Assembly (NCBI GenBank): GCA_963205155.1
Contig: CAUJJY010000359.1
Location: 1-5,385, forward strand
Direction: 5' to 3'
From: Candidatus Zixiibacteriota bacterium
GTDB taxonomy: Bacteria > Zixibacteria > MSB-5A5 > CAIYYT01
Length of the DNA stretch: 5,385 bases
Shown: positions 1 through 5,385 of the stretch, one piece after another
How the letters are laid out: every line of letters starts with the position of its first letter
How positions within the stretch are numbered: position 1 is the first letter of the stretch
Translations under genes and position numbers: made by a program
The notes under the pieces: generated by a model
What the model saw: the letters and a program-made list of their open reading frames with translations, nothing else
What the model was told of the DNA's origin: nothing
The model's database searches: none

Positions 1-1477
1 CGTAAGTAAACAAGTCGTCCGGCTCCAAATGCACCTGCATCGGTAACAACAACCTCTGCGAGGAGATTGTGTGATGTCCAAACGACTTCAACGCCAGCTC
101 ATACAGGATCCGCTCATGTGCCGCGTGTTGATCGATAATCAAAATCGAATCGGAAGTAACCGCTACGATATAAAGCAATGCCAGTTGCTGAAGCTTGACT
201 TCTCCGCGCAAAGCCGTAGATAACTCATGGCGCGCCGTGACTGCCTGCACCGCTTCCGTTTCCTGTGGTAGCAGTGACTCCGTTGCCGTCTCTACGCCAT
301 GCTGTGTCACTGCCGGAGTCGATTGAGCGAATATCGCCGCCATCGATTCTTCCGCCTGCACCGGATTGAAACTTCGTGGCTCAAAGAACGATTGTATCGC
401 GTGCCGGGCATCGACCTCACGTGCATAACCCGAAAAATCCTCGCGCCTCCCCGACGCCCCCCCGGCATTTAACCCGGGCACGACCCGGCCTTCGAGCAGC
501 GACTCGCGGACGACGTGATAAATCGTGTGGAAGATCACTCGTTCATCCGCGAAGCGAACTTCCGATTTTGCAGGATGAACGTTGACGTCAACCAACGACG
601 GATCAATCGTGATGAATATCGCCCCCTGCGGATATAATCCACCGGCGAGAAATTCACCATACGCTGACGTCACCGCTGCAAACAGCGAGCGCGATTCAAT
701 GCGCCTTCCATTCACCAGAAGCAAAACTCGCGAGCGATTACGCCGGCACGCTTCCGGTTTGGAAACGAATACCTCGACGCGAAGCGAATCACCGCTTCGT
801 TCACCGCGCACGAACTTCTCGGCATTGACCGATCCAAACAATTGCTTTGCCCGTTCAAACTTGTCCGTTGACGCAGCTAAATCCACCAACCGTTGTCCGT
901 CAGAGTCGAGAATGAATTCGCACTGCGGATTGGCGATCGCCAGCGACTCGACCACCTCTATTAATCGTCTCACTTCCGCCGAGGGTGACTTGAGAAACTT
1001 GCGTCGCGCCGGTGTATTGAAAAAAATATTCCTTACCGAAATCGTCGTCCCATAATCGCAGCCGACTTCGCCCTCTGATGTTAACTCCCCGCCTGTTATC
1101 TCAAGCTGATATCCCGCATCACTTCCGCGAGCTCGCGACTTAATCGTACTCTGCGAGACCGAGAGTATGGATGGCAACGCCTCGCCGCGAAATCCGAAAG
1201 AACTAATCGCGAAAAGGTCTTCAGGCTTTGAAAGCTTGCTTGTCGCATGACGGCAGATTGCGAGCTTCAGGTCTTCGGCCGTCATTCCTGTGCCATTATC
1301 GTTAACATCGATCCGGCCCAGCCCTCCGTCGGCAATGTCGATTCGCACCGAGGTGGCCCCCGCATCGAGCGAATTTTCTACCAGCTCCTTCACGACCGAA
1401 GCCGGCCGCTCGATAACTTCGCCGGCCGCGATCTTGTTGATCAGCACATTCGGGAGAAGCCTAATTCTTGACGCCAT
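1..1477 (-). CDS. mutL: DNA mismatch repair protein MutL, endonuclease-type (C-terminus cut by window edge)
   Basis: MutL is the ATP-dependent matchmaker of mismatch repair: MutS bound to a mismatch recruits it and it directs strand incision. The frame is open from the ATG at 1477 to the window edge, 492 codons without a stop. The GHKL ATPase domain shows IAAGEVIERPASVVKELVEN (residues 16-35; E31 the expected catalytic Glu, N35 the Mg ligand), DNGTGM (60-65), GFRGEAL (95-101), RNIFFNTPAR (149-158) and VNVHPAKSEVRF (298-309). A poorly conserved linker covers about 335-425. The C-terminal dimerisation domain carries DQHAAHERILYE (449-460), the metal-binding endonuclease motif absent from E. coli MutL, and QRLLLP (474-479), matching the sliding-clamp-binding motif. 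Compared with B. subtilis MutL, roughly 120 residues lie beyond the window. The start is supported by a Shine-Dalgarno sequence and by alignment of the N-terminus with the family. It overlaps mutS by 17 bases, so the two are probably co-translated. Confidence 0.97.
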   Translation of the reverse strand, partial: MASRIRLLPNVLINKIAAGEVIERPASVVKELVENSLDAGATSVRIDIADGGLGRIDVNDNGTGMTAEDLKLAICRHATSKLSKPEDLFAISSFGFRGEALPSILSVSQSTIKSRARGSDAGYQLEITGGELTSEGEVGCDYGTTISVRNIFFNTPARRKFLKSPSAEVRRLIEVVESLAIANPQCEFILDSDGQRLVDLAASTDKFERAKQLFGSVNAEKFVRGERSGDSLRVEVFVSKPEACRRNRSRVLLLVNGRRIESRSLFAAVTSAYGEFLAGGLYPQGAIFITIDPSLVDVNVHPAKSEVRFADERVIFHTIYHVVRESLLEGRVVPGLNAGGASGRREDFSGYAREVDARHAIQSFFEPRSFNPVQAEESMAAIFAQSTPAVTQHGVETATESLLPQETEAVQAVTARHELSTALRGEVKLQQLALLYIVAVTSDSILIIDQHAAHERILYELALKSFGHHTISSQRLLLPMQVHLEPDDLFTY

Positions 1478-4073
1478 GTTCCTTCTCCGCCTGCTCCTTC
1501 AACTCCGCCAGCACGTTCAGCGCCTCGATTGGCGTCAACGAATCGATTTCCAGTTTCTGCAGTCGCTTGAGACTCTCTGACTCGCGCTGCTCAAATAATC
1601 CCAGGTGATTCGGATTGATGTATTGATACTTCGACCGCGTCTTAAGCGGTTCAAACTTTCCCGTCTCAAGCTCTTCGAGGATTTCCTTTGCCCGCCTCGT
1701 CAGTGTCATCGGAATGCCCGCCAGCTTCGCAACTTCGATTCCGAAACTGTCATCGCAACCGCCAGGCACAACTTTGCGCAAGAAGATAATCCGGTCTTTG
1801 TGCCGCCTCACCTGCACTTGATAATTACGAATCCGTGGACACAACGCCGGCAACTCCGTCAACTCATGGAAGTGCGTCGCGAAAATCGTCCGCGAACGCA
1901 GTCGTTCATCGTTGTGCAGCATTTCGCACAGCGCCCACGCAATCGCCAGACCGTCATATGTTGAGGTCCCGCGTCCGACCTCGTCCAGCAATATCAGACT
2001 CTGCGGTGTCGCATTATTGAGTATCCGCGAGGTCTCATTCATCTCCACCAAGAACGTCGACTCGCCCATCGTCAGGCGATCCGAGGCACCGACTCTTGTA
2101 AACACGCGATCGACCACACCAATCGTCGCCGACTGCGCCGGCACAAATGATCCCGCCTGCGCCATGATGACGATCAACCCCACCTGTCGCAGGTATGTCG
2201 ACTTACCCGCCATATTCGGACCCGTCAGTAGTTGTACTTGATCTGAATTCGTATCAAGTTGCGTATCATTACCGACAAAATCGCCGCGTGCCAGCAGTTG
2301 TTCGATTACCGGATGGCGCCCTTCAGTAATATCCAGAGTTGACTCAGCGACAAGTTGCGGCCGACTATAATTGAACTTGCGCGCTGCAACTGCGAACGAA
2401 AGCAGTACGTCGAGTTCACCCAGCAGTCGTCCTGCCAGACTAATCTGCTCAATGTGCGCGGAAAGCTCTTCGCGCAGCTCCAGGAACACCCGCTCTTCCA
2501 GTCGATTGATCTTGTCCTCGGCGGCAAGAATCAACTCCTCTTTTTGCTTGAGCTCGTCAGTGATGTATCGCTCCGCATTGACTAAAGTCTGCTTGCGCAC
2601 GAAATTCTGCGGGACGCTCCCCTGCTGTGCCTTGGTAACTTCGATGTAATATCCAAATACCGAGTTGTACCCGACCTTCAAGGTCGAGATACCGGTTTCC
2701 GCGCGTAGCTTTTCCTGCAACGTCGCCACATAGTCGACAGCATCTTTGATCGAACCCTTAAGCGCATCCAACTCTTGATTAAATCCCGGCTTAATCATCC
2801 CGCCCGAATTGACGAGAATCGGTGGCTCATCCACCAGTGCGCGATTAATCCTCTCGGCGACCGCCGATAAATCGGGCAAGCGCTTGGCCGTTTCCACCAG
2901 CAACTCGACTTTGCAGGTGCCCAGCCGCCGCCTGATCGCCGGAAGTTTCTGCAAGCTGTTCCGCAGCTGAATCAGATCGCGCGGATTCGCCTTGCGATAT
3001 CCAAGTTTGCCCGCCAGTCGTTCCAGGTCCGCTATATTTGCCAATGACGCTTCGATCTCCGAGCGCAGATCAGCGTCGAGTACAAACTTTGCCACTGCAT
3101 CATGGCGACCGCGTATCCGCTCGATGTTCTTGAGCGGTGCGACCAACCATCTCGCTAAACATCGCCTGCCCATGCCCGTGCTGCAGAAATCCAACAGTCC
3201 GATTAGCGAGTGTTCTTTCTTCTCGCTGGAACTCGACGACAACAGTTCCAAATTGCGGACCGATGAAGCATCGAGGTAGACATGGTCGGCATCTTCCGCA
3301 AATCGCGGCGGACTCAAATGCAGCGGCGCCGCAAACTTCATCTCTTCGACATAGGACAGCAGGCTTCCCAATGCCGAAACCGCCAGCGGAAAAGCCGCCA
3401 ACTCGAATGCTTCCAGCGAATGAACTTTGTAATATGATCGAATCCGTTCAGATGCAAAATCGTCCTGATAGCGCCAGCTCTCCAGTTTCGTAACTTGCGC
3501 GCCCAATCGTTGTGCCCGTCGCTCGATCAGATTGTCGGCGTTATCAGAAACCAAGATCTCCTGCGGATTAAACGACTCCAATTTGTCGATTGCCGAATCG
3601 GCTGTCCCCTCAAACACGACCACCCTTCCGGTTGCGATCTCCAGCCCCGCGATTCCGAGTCGGTCACCCTGCCCAACACAGACCGAGACCAACATATTCT
3701 CCTGCCCTTGCGGCATGGCGCTCTCGACAGTCACCGTCCCCGGAGTGATAATTTCAATCACTTCACGTTTCACCAACCCCTTGGCAAGTTTGGGATCCTC
3801 TACCTGTTCGCAGATCGCCACCTTCAGCCCGGCCTTGATCAATAACGCTAGATACTTCTCCGCCGAATGATATGGCACTCCCGCCAGCGGCATCTTGGTC
3901 GATTGCCCGTGCGACCGTGAGGTCAACGCAATCCCGAGAATCGGCGCGGCGATTTCCGCATCACGGCCGAACATCTCGTAAAAATCACCCATGCGGAAGA
4001 ATAACAACTTGTCCGGATGCTGCTTCTTGATGGCAAAATATTGCTCCAGCAGCGGCGTTTGTTTTCCTGTCAT
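1461..4073 (-). CDS. mutS: DNA mismatch repair protein MutS
   Basis: MutS binds mispairs and small loops in DNA as a dimer and, on exchanging ADP for ATP, becomes a sliding clamp that recruits MutL. At 870 residues it has normal MutS1 length, with all domains present. The mismatch-recognition domain (about 1-115) holds F31-Y32-E33, equivalent to the Phe-x-Glu that stacks on and contacts the mispair. Connector about 125-250; core/lever about 265-560 with the clamp inserted near 435-535. The ABC-type ATPase has Walker A GPNMAGKST (618-626), signature region DRLTMGESTFLVEM (665-678), Walker B LILLDEVG (693-700; D697, E698) and FATHFHEL (731-738). SFGIEVAKLAGIP (776-788) and the C-terminal TPIEALNVLAELK (847-859) are family hallmarks. 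A clamp-binding-like NHLGLF is at 822-827. The ATG directly follows the TAG of the SPOR gene with no clear Shine-Dalgarno sequence, suggesting reinitiation. No frameshift or missing catalytic residue was seen. Confidence 0.98.
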   Translation of the reverse strand: MTGKQTPLLEQYFAIKKQHPDKLLFFRMGDFYEMFGRDAEIAAPILGIALTSRSHGQSTKMPLAGVPYHSAEKYLALLIKAGLKVAICEQVEDPKLAKGLVKREVIEIITPGTVTVESAMPQGQENMLVSVCVGQGDRLGIAGLEIATGRVVVFEGTADSAIDKLESFNPQEILVSDNADNLIERRAQRLGAQVTKLESWRYQDDFASERIRSYYKVHSLEAFELAAFPLAVSALGSLLSYVEEMKFAAPLHLSPPRFAEDADHVYLDASSVRNLELLSSSSSEKKEHSLIGLLDFCSTGMGRRCLARWLVAPLKNIERIRGRHDAVAKFVLDADLRSEIEASLANIADLERLAGKLGYRKANPRDLIQLRNSLQKLPAIRRRLGTCKVELLVETAKRLPDLSAVAERINRALVDEPPILVNSGGMIKPGFNQELDALKGSIKDAVDYVATLQEKLRAETGISTLKVGYNSVFGYYIEVTKAQQGSVPQNFVRKQTLVNAERYITDELKQKEELILAAEDKINRLEERVFLELREELSAHIEQISLAGRLLGELDVLLSFAVAARKFNYSRPQLVAESTLDITEGRHPVIEQLLARGDFVGNDTQLDTNSDQVQLLTGPNMAGKSTYLRQVGLIVIMAQAGSFVPAQSATIGVVDRVFTRVGASDRLTMGESTFLVEMNETSRILNNATPQSLILLDEVGRGTSTYDGLAIAWALCEMLHNDERLRSRTIFATHFHELTELPALCPRIRNYQVQVRRHKDRIIFLRKVVPGGCDDSFGIEVAKLAGIPMTLTRRAKEILEELETGKFEPLKTRSKYQYINPNHLGLFEQRESESLKRLQKLEIDSLTPIEALNVLAELKEQAEKEHGVKN
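1481..1488 (-). promoter_or_regulatory. Ribosome binding site of mutL, inside the 3' end of mutS
   Basis: On the minus strand the bases before the mutL ATG read GGAGAAGGAACATG. GGAG lies 7 bases from the ATG, good Shine-Dalgarno spacing, with a second purine core AAGGA nearer. The site sits within the last codons of mutS, so mutL can be translated by ribosomes finishing mutS or by fresh initiation. It fixes the mutL start at 1477. Confidence 0.75.
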
Positions 4074-4076
4074 CTA
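4071..4076 (-). promoter_or_regulatory. Zero-gap stop/start junction (TAG-ATG) between the SPOR gene and mutS
   Basis: On the minus strand the SPOR gene ends in TAG and the next three bases are the mutS ATG. The roughly 25 bases upstream (ACTCCATCGTATCGCAT and neighbours) hold no purine-rich Shine-Dalgarno sequence. This is the arrangement expected for translational coupling, with mutS initiated mainly by ribosomes terminating on the SPOR gene. The coupling itself is inferred; the geometry is seen directly. Confidence 0.5.
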
Positions 4077-5147
4077 ATGCGATACGATGGAGTAAGTGTC
4101 ATTGTTTTGCCGCGCCAGCCGGTTCATGAAGCGGGCGGCGCTGGAAATACTCGCGAAGCGCCCGATATCGACGAGATAAATAGTCTGACCGGTGCGGCTG
4201 TCGGCAAGCAACCTTGAAGTGTATCCCTGCTCGATAAAACGGCTGTGCAGTTTGCGCGCCGAAGCTTCGTCATCAAAAGTCCCCACACGGACAGCAAACT
4301 GTTGTCCGCCTCGGAATGTGCCGGTCGTCTCCAGATGGACGTTACTGACTTCATCTGTTGGTGAAGTTGAGGCAAAAACCGCAGGTGCATTGACTCCGTA
4401 ACCGTTGCAGCACGTGTTCAGCGCCGACTCGACAAGCTGCACTTCCGCATATTCGTGCTGTACTTCATAAAGATTCCGCAGCCGCTCAAGTGCCAGCGGT
4501 CGCAAACGCAGTTCCGAGACTTGTGCCACGCGCGAATAATATGCCGCCGCATCATCAAACCGACCTCTGCTCAATTCGACATCCCCCAATAGCAGCGCCG
4601 CCTGAAGTCGCAAACTCGCATCCGGTGCAGTCTTGATTACTTGCTTGAGTTCGTGCCGCGATTTCTTACCTTCGCCCATTTCCTGCCTTATCTGCGCTCG
4701 CACGAAAAGCATTTCCGGAAAGTTTTCTGCTTCGCGGCATTCTATTTCCCAGCGTGATATCAATTCAAGCCCAGCCTTGTAGTTCTTTGCGGCAAGATGT
4801 TGCCTTACGATAGTGGTAACGATAAAAGCTCGAAACTCCGTGGGCAAGTCCCCAGCAAGCAATTCATTGCCGAGATTCTCAAGCGAGTCACCGGCGGGCG
4901 TCAACTGAAAATTGAGTTTCTCCCACTCATGTGGAGTCCCGGCCCAGGGCGACTCAAGCAATAGCTGCCGTGCCGTGCGAATTTCTCCGGCGTCAATGAG
5001 CGTGCGGACTTCATCAAGATTAGCAGCGTTGACAGTGGTGACAGAAAGCGATGCAGCCATGAGCGTCACGGCTGCGACAATTTTACGAACGCTGGCGAGC
5101 TGCCTCTTGCTGGAAGAATAAGTTTTCAAGAATGTCAAAGGCTTCAC
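4074..5147 (-). CDS. Predicted exported TPR-like and SPOR-domain protein
   Basis: With the GTG start at 5147 this is a 357-residue protein of unknown specific function. A Sec-type signal peptide is likely: basic segment ending RK at 21-22, hydrophobic stretch IVAAVTLMAASLSVTTV (23-39), and a plausible cleavage site after VNA (39-41). Residues about 43-245 are helical and TPR-like; the clearest repeat is around LLGDVELSRGRFDDAAAYYS (186-205). A linker with adjacent cysteines (C246, C247) leads to a C-terminal SPOR domain (about 281-357), beginning QQFAVRVGTFDDEASARKL and containing YLVDIGRF (324-331). SPOR domains bind denuded peptidoglycan glycan strands, often at division sites, so a periplasmic envelope role is inferred. 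The start is uncertain: GTG 5147 has a weak AGGGA 7 bases upstream and keeps the whole signal peptide; ATG 5060 (328 residues) would remove its basic region and lacks a ribosome site. The frame stays open further upstream to 5315, but that part is the shadow of the TPR gene. Confidence 0.85.
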   Translation of the reverse strand: MKPLTFLKTYSSSKRQLASVRKIVAAVTLMAASLSVTTVNAANLDEVRTLIDAGEIRTARQLLLESPWAGTPHEWEKLNFQLTPAGDSLENLGNELLAGDLPTEFRAFIVTTIVRQHLAAKNYKAGLELISRWEIECREAENFPEMLFVRAQIRQEMGEGKKSRHELKQVIKTAPDASLRLQAALLLGDVELSRGRFDDAAAYYSRVAQVSELRLRPLALERLRNLYEVQHEYAEVQLVESALNTCCNGYGVNAPAVFASTSPTDEVSNVHLETTGTFRGGQQFAVRVGTFDDEASARKLHSRFIEQGYTSRLLADSRTGQTIYLVDIGRFASISSAARFMNRLARQNNDTYSIVSH

Positions 5148-5385
5148 TGGTTCTTCCCTGCTCGCGATAGATGCGCGCCAGTCCGATGTGCGCCGGCGCA
5201 TAGTTGGGATGTGCATTAACAATCTGGCGATAAAAATCAAGCGCCTGTGACCGGTCGCCTTTCTTTTCGTAAAGCTCCGCCAGCGCCATCGTCGCACTGA
5301 TGTTGTTGGGATCACGCTCGAGAATATTTTCGAAGACAGAACTGATCATATTGAACTGCCCCATATCGAACAGCGAACGGCGCAG
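5083..5385 (-). CDS. Tetratricopeptide-repeat protein, C-terminal fragment (N-terminus outside window)
   Basis: One hundred codons are visible, open from the right edge of the window to a TAA at 5083-5085, so the true start lies outside. The visible part has two TPR units in 34-residue register: residues 27-60 of the fragment (ALAELYEKKGDRSQALDFY, then a helix ending NAHP) and 61-94 (GLARIYREQGRTSEAFDIL). A preceding partial repeat ends ILERDPNN. The G/A/Y/A spacing and the proline at the repeat end are typical TPR consensus positions. TPR helices mediate protein-protein binding, and no catalytic domain is visible. The last codons overlap the presumed start of the TPR-SPOR gene by 65 bases, which suggests the two are co-expressed. 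Which TPR family it belongs to cannot be told from this fragment. Confidence 0.85.
   Translation of the reverse strand: MRRSLFDMGQFNMISSVFENILERDPNNISATMALAELYEKKGDRSQALDFYRQIVNAHPNYAPAHIGLARIYREQGRTSEAFDILENLFFQQEAARQRS
5155..5159 (-). promoter_or_regulatory. Candidate weak ribosome binding site for the SPOR gene (GTG start)
   Basis: On the minus strand the bases AGGGAAGAACCAGTG place an AGGGA core 7 bases before the GTG at 5147. The match to the Shine-Dalgarno consensus is only partial, and the site lies inside the upstream TPR gene. It is the best-placed purine stretch found before any start codon that keeps the signal peptide whole. Confidence 0.35.

Noticed and set aside
383..394. IQSFF in the MutL linker as a second clamp-binding peptide
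   Set aside because: The spacing does not fit QxxLF or QLxLF, and the better-supported QRLLLP motif lies in the expected domain.
582..1055. Plus-strand open frame of 157 codons opposite mutL, overlapped by another at 376-585
   Set aside because: It lies wholly antisense to conserved MutL ATPase-domain sequence, has a composition-driven Ser/Arg/Thr-rich product and no recognisable domain; it is a shadow frame.
1085..1094. Possible promoter or terminator inside the array
   Set aside because: No GC-rich hairpin followed by a T run and no credible -35/-10 pair was found at the gene junctions or within the genes; short palindromic words in coding sequence were not considered enough.
1605..3870. 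Several plus-strand open frames of 60-120 codons opposite mutS
   Set aside because: All are antisense to intact MutS domains, overlap one another in different frames, and encode no recognisable protein.
4124..4390. Minus-strand open frame of 88 codons within the SPOR gene
   Set aside because: It overlaps the conserved SPOR domain in another frame and shows no family features.
5148..5315. N-terminal extension of the SPOR gene to an ATG at 5315
   Set aside because: The extension is read out of frame across well-formed TPR repeats of the upstream gene, and its Arg/Trp-rich sequence would bury the signal peptide.
1..5385. A new defence, mobile or biosynthetic system
   Set aside because: Every long stretch is explained by conserved mismatch-repair genes or TPR/SPOR proteins; there are no repeats, transposase, integrase, RNA structure or unexplained intergenic region.

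Overview
The window is almost entirely coding on the minus strand. It holds four genes in one direction, read from right to left: the C-terminal end of a tetratricopeptide-repeat (TPR) protein, a predicted exported TPR-SPOR protein, a complete mutS, and most of mutL, which runs off the left edge. Neighbouring genes overlap or abut, with no room for a promoter or terminator between them, so they look like a single transcription unit. No RNA gene, mobile element, CRISPR array or long repeat was seen, and no stretch over 300 bases lacks a gene.

Layout: the TPR protein occupies 5385-5083 (N-terminus outside the window). The TPR-SPOR gene follows, probably starting at a GTG at 5147 inside the TPR gene and ending at 4074. 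mutS runs 4073-1461; its ATG directly follows the stop of the SPOR gene. mutL starts at 1477, overlaps the end of mutS by 17 bases, and is open to the window edge (492 codons visible).

Function: MutS recognises mismatches and MutL is the ATP-driven matchmaker. This MutL carries the DQHA(X)2E(X)4E metal-binding endonuclease motif and, 25 residues on, a QxLLxP sliding-clamp-binding motif. That implies MutH-independent mismatch repair in which MutL itself nicks the daughter strand, as in most bacteria outside the enteric gammaproteobacteria. The two upstream genes have no obvious link to repair. TPR and SPOR domains suggest cell-envelope or division roles, so their position in front of mutSL is the least ordinary part of the locus.

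Organism: a bacterium of roughly balanced base composition. The SPOR domain with an apparent Sec signal peptide suggests a Gram-negative-type envelope, and the nicking MutL argues against an E. coli-like lineage. A phylum cannot be fixed from the sequence alone; an uncultured lineage of the FCB group is possible but is only a guess. Nothing here amounts to a convincing undescribed system; the window is mainly a well-preserved housekeeping mismatch-repair locus.
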